From positions 6,820,001 to 6,884,000 of the forward strand of contig NZ_JACHDP010000001.1 of the NCBI RefSeq assembly GCF_014201145.1: DNA of 64,000 bases, read 5' to 3'. The translations under genes were made by a program, and so were the position numbers. The notes under the pieces are model-generated. The model searched no databases and had not been told where the DNA came from. It saw nothing but the letters and a program-made list of their open reading frames with translations. Positions 7,635 through 15,944 of the stretch are shown piece after piece; the first letter of the stretch is position 1, and every line of letters starts with the position of its first letter. The DNA is from Micromonospora parathelypteridis. Lineage in GTDB: Bacteria; Actinomycetota; Actinomycetes; Mycobacteriales; Micromonosporaceae.

Positions 7635-9677
7635 GTGACCACCTCCAGAGGGCTCCGCCTCGCCGTGTCCGTGCTGGTGACTGTGAGCACGGTCCTGCTC
7701 GGCACGGCAGCCGCCGCGGCACCGCCAGCGACTCCCGAACCGGCCGGGCGCCGGTCCTGCGACCCGATCGACCCGACCGCCTGCCTGCTGCCGTTCCCGA
7801 ATGACTACTTCACCGTGCCGGACCGCACCAGCCCCACCGGCAAACGGGTACGGTTCGCGGCCACCGCGATGCCCGCGAACGTGCAGGGAGCCCCGATCGA
7901 CCCGACCGAATGGAACCGACAGGACGGTTTCAGTCCCGGCTCGCCGATCCTGGTGCGCGTACCCGGCCTCGACGCCACGGCGACCGGGATCGCGCCGGTC
8001 ACCGACATCGGCCGCTCGCTGGCGCCCGACGCGCCGATCGTCCTGCTCAACACCCGCACCGGCAAACGCACCCCGTACTGGGCCGAACTGGACGCGCACG
8101 CCGCAGGCCAGCCCGACCGGCAACTGCTGATCATCCGGCCGGCGGTGGCACTGGCCGAAGGCACCCGCTACGTCGTCGGCCTGCGCGGCCTACGGAACGG
8201 CACCGGAGCGTCGATACCCGCGCCGAAGGCGTTCACGGCGTACGTGACCGGCGCCGGCCTCGCCCATCGGGACGCTCGCGTGCCGCAGATGAGGCGCATC
8301 CTCGCCGATCTGACCCGGACCGGCGTCCAGCGGCACAACCTCTACCTGGCCTGGGACTTCACCGTGGCCAGCCGGCAGAGTCTGACCGGGCGGATGCTGG
8401 CGGTCCGGGACGACGCGTTCGCCGACCTCGGCCGCGCCGCGCCGCCGATCACCGTCACCCAGGTGACCAACTATCCACCGGAGCAGGAGCCACTGATCGC
8501 CCGGCAGGTGACCGGCACCATCGGCGTACCGTCCTATCTGACCGGCGACGGCGGGCCCGGCTCCCGACTGCACTACGGGCCGACCGGCGGCGCCGGCACA
8601 CCGCCAACGCCGAACGCCCTGCCCACCCCGTCCGGCGCGACGGTCGCGGCGGACTTCGTCTGCAACATCCCGCGCAGTGCCTCCGCCGGTAGACCCGCAC
8701 ACCTCTCGCTCTACGGCCACGGGCTGCTCGGCAAGCCGACCGAAATCAACGCCGGCAACGTCAGGACAATGTCGAACACCCACAACTTCACCTTCTGCGC
8801 GACAAGCTGGATCGGCATGGCCGCCGCCGACGTCCCCTACGTGGCGGGCGCCTTCACCGACCTCAGTGCCTTCCCCGCGGTGGCGGACCGGCTGCAGCAG
8901 AGCTTCCTGAACTTCCTCTTCCTGGGCCGCGCGATGATCCACCCGAACGGATTCGCCGCCCACCCGGCGTTCCGGGACGCCACGGCACGACCGCTGATCA
9001 ACCGAGTCGGCGGGCTGCACTACGACGGCAACAGCCAGGGCGGCATCAACGGAGGCGCGCTCACCGCCATCGCCCAGGACTGGACCCGCTCGGTGCTCGG
9101 CGTACCGGCGATGAACTACTCCACGCTGCTGCAACGCAGCGTCGACTTCGCCCCGTTCCAGACCGTGCTGGACGGCTACTACCCGGACAAGGTCGACCAA
9201 CAGCTGATCCTCGCGCTGCTGCAGATGTTGTGGGACCGGTCCGAGGCCAACGGTTACGCCCAGCACATGACCGACCGGCCGCTACCGCGCACCCCGGCGC
9301 ACCAGGTGCTGATGCACGTGGCCTTCGCCGACCAGCAGGTCTCACCCGCCGCGGCGGAGGTGCAGGCGCGCACCATCGGCGCCCGCCTGCATACCCCCGC
9401 GCTCGCCGACGGCTGGTCACTGGACGTGCGGCCGTACTGGGGCATCGCGCCGATCCGCAGTTACCCGTACACCGGCTCGGCGATCGTGATCTGGAACAGC
9501 GGCGCGGCCCAGGCGCCACCGCCGACCAACCTCGCTCCGGCCGGACCGGAGTACGGGGAGGATCCGCACGAGTTCCCGCGCGCCCAGGCCGGTGCCCAGA
9601 AACAGAAGGCGGTCTTCCTGCTCACCGGCAGGGTCATCGACGTCTGCGCGCGGACGCCCTGTCCCATGACGCCGTAG
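7635..9677 (+). CDS. Large secreted alpha/beta-hydrolase-like protein (esterase/lipase type)
   Basis: 680 aa. The N-terminus (RGLRLAVSVLVTVSTVLL then Ala-rich) is a signal peptide. The first mature part has CDPIDPTACLLPFPNDYFT, typical of a family of large secreted proteins that start with an Ig-like N-domain; the second half has GNSQGGINGG, a Gly-x-Ser-x-Gly nucleophile elbow, and a preceding HLSLYGHGLLG loop. This points to a serine hydrolase, substrate unknown. GTG at 7635 is preferred over ATG at 7629 because AGGAG (7624-7628) touches the ATG but is six bases from the GTG. A hairpin terminator follows. Confidence 0.75.
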   Translation: MTTSRGLRLAVSVLVTVSTVLLGTAAAAAPPATPEPAGRRSCDPIDPTACLLPFPNDYFTVPDRTSPTGKRVRFAATAMPANVQGAPIDPTEWNRQDGFSPGSPILVRVPGLDATATGIAPVTDIGRSLAPDAPIVLLNTRTGKRTPYWAELDAHAAGQPDRQLLIIRPAVALAEGTRYVVGLRGLRNGTGASIPAPKAFTAYVTGAGLAHRDARVPQMRRILADLTRTGVQRHNLYLAWDFTVASRQSLTGRMLAVRDDAFADLGRAAPPITVTQVTNYPPEQEPLIARQVTGTIGVPSYLTGDGGPGSRLHYGPTGGAGTPPTPNALPTPSGATVAADFVCNIPRSASAGRPAHLSLYGHGLLGKPTEINAGNVRTMSNTHNFTFCATSWIGMAAADVPYVAGAFTDLSAFPAVADRLQQSFLNFLFLGRAMIHPNGFAAHPAFRDATARPLINRVGGLHYDGNSQGGINGGALTAIAQDWTRSVLGVPAMNYSTLLQRSVDFAPFQTVLDGYYPDKVDQQLILALLQMLWDRSEANGYAQHMTDRPLPRTPAHQVLMHVAFADQQVSPAAAEVQARTIGARLHTPALADGWSLDVRPYWGIAPIRSYPYTGSAIVIWNSGAAQAPPPTNLAPAGPEYGEDPHEFPRAQAGAQKQKAVFLLTGRVIDVCARTPCPMTP

Positions 9678-9691
9678 GCGAACGCGCCGGC

Positions 9692-9725
9692 AAGGCCCCT
9701 CGGGATCACCGTCCCGGCGGGCCTT
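9692..9725 (+). terminator. Rho-independent-type terminator of the secreted hydrolase gene
   Basis: Stem AAGGCCC (9692-9698) / GGGCCTT (9719-9725) with an inner stem CGGGA/TCCCG. It starts 15 bp after the stop codon and is followed by AT-rich sequence. Confidence 0.8.
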
Positions 9726-9739
9726 AATCCTGATTCGAT

Positions 9740-9753
9740 AATGCACATTATGT
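9740..9753. repeat. AT-rich palindrome at the outer edge of the recombinase module
   Basis: ATAATG-CA-CATTAT is a near-perfect palindrome in an unusually AT-rich 50-bp stretch between the upstream terminator and the 3' end of the next gene. A second AT-rich palindrome of similar make-up lies at the recombinase start (11153-11172). Function unknown. Confidence 0.4.
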
Positions 9754-9800
9754 CAAGTAGCGTTATCTTGGCGGTCCCCTCGCGGTGACACGAGCAGCCG

Positions 9801-10562
9801 CTATTCGCGCGTCAGTCCTGGCGGCAGGGCGTCGTCATCGGGCCCGACACGGCGAGCGTTGATCAGCGGATTGCGGTGCAACGCCGCGACGAGGACGGCG
9901 CTGCCGCCAATGTCGGTCCAGGTGTCGTCCCACAGTGCGGAGACCAGCCAGGAGCGATCCGCGGGAAACAACAGGTCCGGCAGCGGCCCATCACCGCGCG
10001 AGTGACGGGTCCGCCAGGTGACCGCCTGCTCGGGTCCGGCTTCGACCAGCACGTAGGACCAGTCCCCGTACAGGGTCACCCGTGGAGCACGCGGGAAGAC
10101 GACATCGTGGGCGCCGGTCTCGAGATAGCCCAGCCACCACGGCTGGTCAGGGGTGTACGCGGCCAGCTCGTCGACCAGGGCGCGCTCGTGGTCGACGAAG
10201 CTGACGCCGTCGGGTGGATAGAAGGTGGCGTACGCGTCGAACACCGGCGGAATCGCCGCGGTGATCGAGAGGCCCAGTGTGGTGCGGTCGGCGAGCCAGG
10301 CGACGTCGCTGGCCGTGCCGATCCGCCACACCCGACCGTCCCTGACGAAGTCCCTGGGGTCCGTCGACATCGACGCGTCAGCCGCATCGCGGCCTCCGGC
10401 GACAACGGTTGGCGTTGCCCAGGGGGCCCACCCCGGGCGGTCGGCCGCCCTCCACTCGTGCCCCTCGGTACAGGCCCAACCTATGGGTTCGTCGGGCTCC
10501 CGGTACACGGTCGGCCTGCCGGACCGGCCGCACTCGGGACAGGTGCCGGCTGGTGTCGTCAT
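9801..10562 (-). CDS. Uncharacterised protein with N-terminal zinc ribbon
   Basis: 253 aa, no family recognised with confidence. Residues about 7-35 contain CPECG and a later Cys in IGWACTEGHEW, which suggests a small zinc ribbon. The rest is rich in Trp, Asp and Pro with no membrane segment. The ATG at 10562 overlaps the stop of the upstream NTPase gene by four bases (ATGA), so the two are translationally coupled and likely act together. Upstream in-frame sequence beyond 10562 overlaps the NTPase and is not credible coding sequence. Confidence 0.7.
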   Translation of the reverse strand: MTTPAGTCPECGRSGRPTVYREPDEPIGWACTEGHEWRAADRPGWAPWATPTVVAGGRDAADASMSTDPRDFVRDGRVWRIGTASDVAWLADRTTLGLSITAAIPPVFDAYATFYPPDGVSFVDHERALVDELAAYTPDQPWWLGYLETGAHDVVFPRAPRVTLYGDWSYVLVEAGPEQAVTWRTRHSRGDGPLPDLLFPADRSWLVSALWDDTWTDIGGSAVLVAALHRNPLINARRVGPDDDALPPGLTRE

Positions 10563-11110
10563 ACCGGGCACGGTACGTGCTTCTCGATCAGCGCGACTCG
10601 TTCCCGCACCGGCCCGGGTGGCACGTCCACCAGTCGATGCCCGTACGCCTCGTACACCTGCTGGTGGATCCGGGCGAAGGCCAGTGACTCGGCGTAGCTG
10701 ATCCGGCGCGCGGCCGTGCGTCGGATGAAGCCCAGCGGGGCGATCAGGAACACCAGCGGCTGGTAGGTCCCCGCGCTGGTGATCCGGTCGATCTCGGCGG
10801 CGAGGTGGGGGCCGACGTCGCGGCCCAGGTGTCGTGCCAGCGCGAGGGTGCACAGCGGTGATCGGTCGTGGATCTGCGCGCCGCCATGCGCGTCGGCGGC
10901 GAGTCGGCGCTGGTGCTGCAGGCGCGCGATGGCGTCGAGGAAATCGGGTTCCTGCCAGGGTTCGGCGCACCCCTTCGCCTGCCGGGCCGTGATGATGTCG
11001 GTTGCCGCCTCCCGGATCACCAGGTGTCCGCGGCGGCTCAGGGCGTCGATCAGTGTGGTCTTGCCGGCTCCCGGGGCTCCGGTCAGGACGTAGCGCCGCG
11101 GTTCGGTCAC
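10559..11110 (-). CDS. P-loop NTPase (AAA_28 / NadR-kinase-like)
   Basis: 183 aa. YVLTGAPGAGKTTLI at the N-terminus is a Walker A loop; HDRSPL and VFLIAPLGFI fit the nucleotide-kinase-like AAA_28 family (ATPases near NadR kinase domains). The substrate is unknown. The start is a GTG at 11110 with GGGGAG four bases upstream. It is the first gene of a two-gene minus-strand unit and is divergent from a tyrosine recombinase, with about 57 bp between starts, so the three genes share a control region. Confidence 0.8.
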   Translation of the reverse strand: MTEPRRYVLTGAPGAGKTTLIDALSRRGHLVIREAATDIITARQAKGCAEPWQEPDFLDAIARLQHQRRLAADAHGGAQIHDRSPLCTLALARHLGRDVGPHLAAEIDRITSAGTYQPLVFLIAPLGFIRRTAARRISYAESLAFARIHQQVYEAYGHRLVDVPPGPVRERVALIEKHVPCPV

Positions 11111-11152
11111 CGCACTCCCCCTCTCCTGCACTTCCGGGAAACCCGAAAATGC

Positions 11153-11172
11153 TGCATAATATCCGTTATGCA
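11153..11172. promoter_or_regulatory. Palindrome over the recombinase start codon
   Basis: TGCATAA (11153-11159) and TTATGCA (11166-11172) are perfect 7-bp arms six bases apart. The right arm contains the proposed ATG of the recombinase. The site could be an operator for the divergent pair; bound protein here would block translation start or a leaderless transcript. Confidence 0.45.
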
Positions 11173-12163
11173 TGACAAACAGGACGAATCGCTCATGGCG
11201 TTGATCGAGGAGTTCCTGACCGCCCGGGCCACCCGCAAGCCCTCCCCGCACACCTTGGCCGCGTACCGGCGGGACCTGCACGCGGTGGCCGCCCTGGTCG
11301 CCGAGGCCACTCCCCTCCCCCGGGACGCACTGTTGATCACCGACCTCTCCCCTCGGGTGATGCGGGCGGCCTTCGCCCGGTTCGCCGCACCCAGGGCGCC
11401 CGCGTCGGTGCACCGCGCCTGGTCCACCTGGAACAGTTTCTTCACGTTCCTGGTGGCCGACGGGATCGTGGCGGGCAACCCGATGCCGGCGGTCGGCCGC
11501 CCCCGGGCGCTACTCCCCCAGCCGAAGCCGTTGCGCGGCGCGGACACCCCCGAGGTGCTGCTCGCCTCGGCCGCGCGCGACGACGGTCGGCAGCGCGACC
11601 CGTGGCCGGAGCGGGACGTCGCGGTGTTGGCGGTGGCGCTCTGCGCCGGCCTGCGACTGTCGGAGCTGCTCGCGCTGCGGGTCGGCTCGCTGGGTGGTCG
11701 GCTCGGTGAGCGGCGGGTCGAGGTGGTCGGGAAGGGCGGGCGGCCCCGGGTGGTGCCGATCGAGGCGGATCTGGACCGGGTGCTGATGGACTACCTGGCC
11801 AGTCGGGCGCGGCGCTTCGGTTCGCGTTCGGTACGCCCCGACTCGGCGTTGCTGGTGGATCGGCACGGTGAGCCGTTGCGCCGTGGTGGGCTGCAGTATC
11901 TCGTGGAGTCGTGTTATCGGCGGGCTGGTATCGGTGACCGGGTGCCGCGTGGCGCGCGGTTGCACGCGTTGCGGCACACCTTCGCGACCCGGCTGGCGGA
12001 GGACGGGGCGAGCGCCGCGGAGATCATGCGGTTGTTGGGGCACGCGTCGTTGGCGTCGTCGCAGACGTACATCGAGGTGACGGCCGGGCAGCAGCGTGAC
12101 GCGGTGCGGGCCAACCGGACCAACCGCGCGTTGGCGGGTCTGGTGCCCACGGACCTGGGCTGA
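11168..12163 (+). CDS. Tyrosine recombinase / integrase, XerC/D-like
   Basis: 331 aa. The N-terminal core-binding (SAM-like) domain (about 10-110) contains SPHTLAAYRRDLHAV. The catalytic domain shows the full set of residues: Arg in CAGLRLSELLALRV, Lys in VVGKGGRPRVVPI, His-x-x-Arg in LHALRHTFATRL, His in LLGHASLASSQTYI and the Tyr nucleophile in the same segment. It can therefore be active. It may be a second Xer-like enzyme or the remnant of an integrated element. The start at 11168 lacks a Shine-Dalgarno; an alternative ATG is at 11195. No attachment site or other phage genes are seen nearby. Confidence 0.88.
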   Translation: MHDKQDESLMALIEEFLTARATRKPSPHTLAAYRRDLHAVAALVAEATPLPRDALLITDLSPRVMRAAFARFAAPRAPASVHRAWSTWNSFFTFLVADGIVAGNPMPAVGRPRALLPQPKPLRGADTPEVLLASAARDDGRQRDPWPERDVAVLAVALCAGLRLSELLALRVGSLGGRLGERRVEVVGKGGRPRVVPIEADLDRVLMDYLASRARRFGSRSVRPDSALLVDRHGEPLRRGGLQYLVESCYRRAGIGDRVPRGARLHALRHTFATRLAEDGASAAEIMRLLGHASLASSQTYIEVTAGQQRDAVRANRTNRALAGLVPTDLG

Positions 12164-12169
12164 GGGCGG

Positions 12170-12823
12170 TCAGTGGGCGCGGTGGTCGGTGCCGTCCGCG
12201 GTGACGGGCAGTGGGCCGAGCACGGCGTTGATGAGGTGGATGCGGGCGTTGGTGGCCTGGTAGTCGGCGCAGACCGTGTCGGCGCGGTCGGCGAGGCGGG
12301 TGGTCGGCCCGGTACGGGTGACGGTGATGGTGACGCCGTCGAGGGTGGTGGCGGTGCCGGCGCCGGCGAGGTCGTCGATCGGGTGGGCGTCGGTGATGAG
12401 GTGCGCCTTGAGCAGGGTGCGTAGCTGGTCGGTGTGGTGGGTCATGAGGTCGTCCCAGTTGTCCTCGGAGAACGTGGCGGCGAAGGCGTCGTCGGTAGGC
12501 GCCAGGATGGTGACGCCGGTGCCGGCGGGCAGGTCGGCGAGGACGCCGCTGGTGCGCAGGGCCGCTTCGAACGTGGTGAGGGTGGGGAGCCACCGCAGGG
12601 CCTCGTCGGCGGGTTGGCCGGCGAGGAAGGTCGGGTTACCGGGGTCGGTGCCGGTGGGCAGGGCGGCGCAGAGCGGCCCGGTGACGTGGGGTGCCGTGCC
12701 GTTGGCGGCCGGGGTGCGGGGCGCGGCGGTGCTGCTGGTGCAGGCGGCGAGCAGCAGGGTTGGCACGAGGAGGCTGAGGGCCCGCAGTCGGGGGTGCCGC
12801 GCTGCGGTGGCGGTGTGCGGCAC
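12170..12823 (-). CDS. Fasciclin (FAS1) domain lipoprotein
   Basis: 217 aa. The N-terminus has a lipoprotein signal with lipobox LLAAC (Cys about residue 28), so the protein should be anchored to the outer face of the membrane. A FAS1 adhesion-type domain (about 75-215) shows TFEAALRTSGVLADL, VTILAPTDDAFAA, LKAHLI and the final ARIHLINAVLGP. Such single-FAS1 lipoproteins are secreted surface proteins of unknown ligand. GTG at 12823 is chosen since GGAGG lies five bases upstream; an in-frame GTG at 12835 is less likely. It meets the recombinase gene tail to tail. Confidence 0.85.
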   Translation of the reverse strand: MPHTATAARHPRLRALSLLVPTLLLAACTSSTAAPRTPAANGTAPHVTGPLCAALPTGTDPGNPTFLAGQPADEALRWLPTLTTFEAALRTSGVLADLPAGTGVTILAPTDDAFAATFSEDNWDDLMTHHTDQLRTLLKAHLITDAHPIDDLAGAGTATTLDGVTITVTRTGPTTRLADRADTVCADYQATNARIHLINAVLGPLPVTADGTDHRAH

Positions 12824-12861
12824 GGCGGCCTCCACGGGTTCGGGGTTGGCGGGTGGGGTGT

Positions 12862-12896
12862 GCCGGCGGCGCGGGTGTCAGACCCGCGCCGCCGGC
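12862..12896 (-). terminator. Terminator of the M14 carboxypeptidase gene
   Basis: A perfect 15-bp inverted repeat (12862-12876 with 12882-12896, loop GTCAG) starts about 23 bp after the carboxypeptidase stop codon on the minus strand. Confidence 0.75.
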
Positions 12897-12919
12897 ATGT
12901 TGGTGCGGCTAGTTGGTGG

Positions 12920-15028
12920 TCACAGTGCGGCGCACTGGGCGGTGCGGGGGCCGAGCACGGTGTTGGTGATGCCGAGGTTGCTCGGTGCGGGGCTGTTGCC
13001 GGCGCAGTTGAGCGGGCCGCGGATGGTGGAACCGACGAGTAGCGGGGTGTCGGTGCCGGTGGTGTTGGCGGACAGGTCGACCGGGCCGGCGACGGTGACG
13101 TCGATGACGGAGACGGCGTCGGTGGTGTTCGCGATGCGGACTGGCCCGTTGATGGTGCTGTCGGCGAGGAGCACGCCGGCGGCGCCGGTGGCGCTGACGG
13201 GGCCGCTGATGGTCGTTCCGGTCGTGACGAGTGTCGCGCCGGGCCGGACGGTGACCGGACCGTTGATGGTGGCGTTGGCGGCGCAGGTGAAGCCGGAGAC
13301 GACCAGGGGTCCGTTGCGTCGTCCGGTGAGGGTCGGGTAGACGCGTTCGCCGTCGGTCAGCTTCTCCACGCCCAGCGTGTCGAGGAGCAGTGGGATGAGG
13401 CCGCGTTCGGGCTGGTTGAGGGGGACGTAGTAGCCGTCGGCGGTCTTGATGACCTTCCAGCCGTGTGCGGCGATGCGTTGCGCGATGGTGGTGCCGACGC
13501 CGCCGGGTCCGTCGGTGCGGGCTCCGTTGTACTGGGCGTCGGTGAGTTTGTAGGCGCAGGGGGCGTTGTCGAGGATGAGGTTGGCGGGGGGCGCGTCGAG
13601 CGGCGGGGGGCTGTCGCCGGGGTGGGGTGCCGGGTGTGCGGGGATGGGGCGGGAGCCGCGGAAGACCAGTCGGCCGGTGTTGGCGGCCTGGAATTCGATG
13701 GCCTCGGTGCGGGCCTTGAGGATGTCGCCGAGGTCCGCGCGGTGGTAGTCGAGGAACTGCTGGAACGTCCACAGGGCGGAGTAGGTCTTGCGGCGCCGGT
13801 TGTTGGCGCTGTTGCCCTCGTCGGGTCGGGTCTGGCCGCCGGAGCTGCGCAGTTCCAGGAGGGAGTTGGTGACGTTCTTGAGGCCGAGGGTGTTGCGCAG
13901 GATGGTTTCCTCGCTGAGGCCGACGTTGCCGCCGCCTTCGCAGCCGTAGGGGCAGGCCCACCAGCCGGCTTCGGCGCCCTTGGCGTACATGTGGCCTTCG
14001 ATCATGTCCTGGGACTGGTCGAAGATGGGTTGGGCGACGTTCTGGTGGCGCGGCGGCAGCATCGGGAGGTCACCGGCGCGGGAGTTGCCGAACTCGTGGC
14101 CGTCGTAGCCGGCGACGGGTCGGTAGTCGCGGACCATTTTGATGTACGCGGCGGTCTCGGGTTGGCGGATCAGGGAGTAGTCGCGGTTGAGGTCCTGGCC
14201 GGTGGAGTTGCCGCGGGTGTTGGCGGCTCGGCCGTCACCGTTGATGGTGGGGACGATCAGGACGGTGGTGTGGCTGAGCAGGTCGGTGACGCGGGGGTCG
14301 GTGCTGAAGGCGAGTTGGCGGGCCATGATGAGGCAGGCTTCGCGGTCGCCGGGTTCGTTGCCGTGCACGTTGCAGTTGATGGCCACCGGGGCGGTCGCGG
14401 CGACGGCTGCGGGGGTGGCCGGTGGGGTGGGGCTGCCGATGACGAGCATGTTGATGGGTCGGTTCTGGATGGTGCGGCCGAGTTCGACGACGCGGACGCG
14501 GTCGCTGAGCGCGTCGATGGCGGCGGTGTAGGCGTACTCGTCGGTGTCGCTGGTGTATTGCGCGGCGTGGGTGGTTTCCCATTGGGTGCGCAGCTGCTGG
14601 CCGGGGTTTTCGGGGTTGCCCCAGGGGGCGGTGGTGGTGGCGGTGACCGGGTCGGAGTAGGGCTGTTCGGTGGTGCCGGTGCGGGCCCGGACCCGCCATT
14701 GGAAGGTGTCGCCGGGGTTGAAGCCGGCGTCGGCGAAGGTGGGTGCCTCCTGGTTGATCTGGCGGTTGGGTCGCCAGATGCCGACGATGGTGGGTGCGCC
14801 GGTGGGGGTGTTGTCGGCGTCGACGGGGGTGCGTTCGATCTGGTAGTCGGTGGCGCCGTCGACTGGTTGCCAGGCGAGGGTGGCGAATCCGTCGGCCTGG
14901 CGGACGGAGAGGGCGTTGACCTGGTTGGGTTCCGCGGCACGTTGGGCGTTGGCGGGGGTGGGTGCGGCGGTGAGGGTGAGGGCGATGAGGGTTGTTACCG
15001 CGATGAGGGTGGGTCGCTGACGTCTCAT
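12920..15028 (-). CDS. Secreted M14 zinc carboxypeptidase with FN3-like and beta-helix-like regions
   Basis: 702 aa. A signal peptide (1 to about 28, ending PANA) is followed by a fibronectin-III-like region (about 35-125), then the M14 peptidase domain. HGNEPGDREA supplies the zinc His and Glu; a third zinc ligand is likely the His in YDGHEFGNS and the general base the Glu in LLELRSSGG. The last 150 residues hold five evenly spaced [IV]xGP[VL] motifs (INGPV, ISGPV, INGPV, VAGPV, IRGPL) about 20-25 residues apart, like a short right-handed beta-helix. The ATG has GGAGG four bases upstream. Probably an extracellular peptide-degrading enzyme. Confidence 0.87.
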   Translation of the reverse strand: MRRQRPTLIAVTTLIALTLTAAPTPANAQRAAEPNQVNALSVRQADGFATLAWQPVDGATDYQIERTPVDADNTPTGAPTIVGIWRPNRQINQEAPTFADAGFNPGDTFQWRVRARTGTTEQPYSDPVTATTTAPWGNPENPGQQLRTQWETTHAAQYTSDTDEYAYTAAIDALSDRVRVVELGRTIQNRPINMLVIGSPTPPATPAAVAATAPVAINCNVHGNEPGDREACLIMARQLAFSTDPRVTDLLSHTTVLIVPTINGDGRAANTRGNSTGQDLNRDYSLIRQPETAAYIKMVRDYRPVAGYDGHEFGNSRAGDLPMLPPRHQNVAQPIFDQSQDMIEGHMYAKGAEAGWWACPYGCEGGGNVGLSEETILRNTLGLKNVTNSLLELRSSGGQTRPDEGNSANNRRRKTYSALWTFQQFLDYHRADLGDILKARTEAIEFQAANTGRLVFRGSRPIPAHPAPHPGDSPPPLDAPPANLILDNAPCAYKLTDAQYNGARTDGPGGVGTTIAQRIAAHGWKVIKTADGYYVPLNQPERGLIPLLLDTLGVEKLTDGERVYPTLTGRRNGPLVVSGFTCAANATINGPVTVRPGATLVTTGTTISGPVSATGAAGVLLADSTINGPVRIANTTDAVSVIDVTVAGPVDLSANTTGTDTPLLVGSTIRGPLNCAGNSPAPSNLGITNTVLGPRTAQCAAL

Positions 15029-15143
15029 GTGGCCTCCGACGAGGTGATCGTGGCGTGTATCGGCCAGCATGATCGTCGGCGTCCGTCGATGCAATGATCT
15101 TGAGGGAATCTTGCGACTCGGCGGCGGCGCTCCCCCGTCGCGC
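15029..15143 (-). promoter_or_regulatory. Probable promoter region of the M14 carboxypeptidase gene
   Basis: 115 bp between the stop of the MBL gene and the carboxypeptidase start. On the plus strand ATCTTG occurs twice, about one helical turn apart (15089-15108), as a short direct repeat. No confident -35/-10. Confidence 0.3.
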
Positions 15144-15944
15144 CTACGCGGTGACGGTGGCGGTTTCACCCGGTGAGAGCCAGTGGATGCTGTCGCGTAC
15201 CGAGGGCGGTGCGGCGGTGAATGCCCGCTCGATGACGTCGCGGGGTTCCTGGAAGTGCTGCCAGCCCTCGTAGTGCACGGGGATCGCGGTGTGGGGTCGC
15301 AGCGCGGCGCACAGTTGGACGGCCCGCCGGGCGGTCATGGAGTAGCGCAGTGGCCCCGTGATGGGGAACCGCACCCCGCCTAGGTGCAGCAGCACCGTGC
15401 CGATCGGGATGCGGGTGGCCACGTCGCGTACCCGGCGGGTCAGCACGGTGTCGCCGGTGATCCAGAGCGCGCCGTGTTGTTGTCCGGCCCAGCGTAGGGC
15501 GAAGCCGATGACGTCACCGACGATCGGGCCGCTCAGTGGCGGGCCGTGCCGGCACGGTGTCGCGGTCACCTCGATCGTCGGCCGTCCGGAGCGCGCGAGT
15601 CGGGTGTTCTGCCCGGCGCGCAGGCCCTGGGTGTCGCCGCCGAGCCGACGTGCCCCGGACACGGCGGTGAGGACGGTGTCCACGCCGGTCAGCAGCGCGC
15701 GACCGGTGTCGTCGAGGTTGTCGCCGTGGTGGTCGTGGCTGAGCAGCACCGCGTCGATCGGCCCGAGGTCGGCGGCGGGGATGGCCGGGCCGGTGACCTT
15801 ACGCGATGAGGTGCCCCAGCCGAAGGCATAGCGGCGACCGGGTGCGTCGAACGTCGGGTCGGTGAGCAACCGCCAGCCGCCGACCTCGATCAGCGTGGTG
15901 GGGCCGCCGATGTGGGTGATGCGCAGCGGTTCCGCGGTGGTCAC
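15144..15944 (-). CDS. MBL-fold metal-dependent hydrolase (UlaG-like)
   Basis: 266 aa metallo-beta-lactamase-fold protein. The metal motif is VLLSHDHHGDN (HxHxDH type), with an early THIGGPTTLIEVGGWRLLTDP strand pair, a metal Asp in LWITGDTVL and a late His in IPVHYEGWQHF, as in the UlaG/RomA-like group that cleaves phosphoesters or lactones. GTG at 15944 overlaps the stop of the upstream hydrolase gene (GTGA), so the two are co-translated. Confidence 0.85.
   Translation of the reverse strand: MTTAEPLRITHIGGPTTLIEVGGWRLLTDPTFDAPGRRYAFGWGTSSRKVTGPAIPAADLGPIDAVLLSHDHHGDNLDDTGRALLTGVDTVLTAVSGARRLGGDTQGLRAGQNTRLARSGRPTIEVTATPCRHGPPLSGPIVGDVIGFALRWAGQQHGALWITGDTVLTRRVRDVATRIPIGTVLLHLGGVRFPITGPLRYSMTARRAVQLCAALRPHTAIPVHYEGWQHFQEPRDVIERAFTAAPPSVRDSIHWLSPGETATVTA

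Noticed and set aside
10563..10970. N-terminal extension of the zinc-ribbon protein
   Set aside because: It overlaps the NTPase gene in another frame and has low-complexity Arg/Pro composition; the ATGA overlap marks the real start.
9801..12163. Complete prophage or integrative element
   Set aside because: Only a recombinase and two small genes are present; no structural, replication or transfer genes, no tRNA target and no direct-repeat attachment sites.
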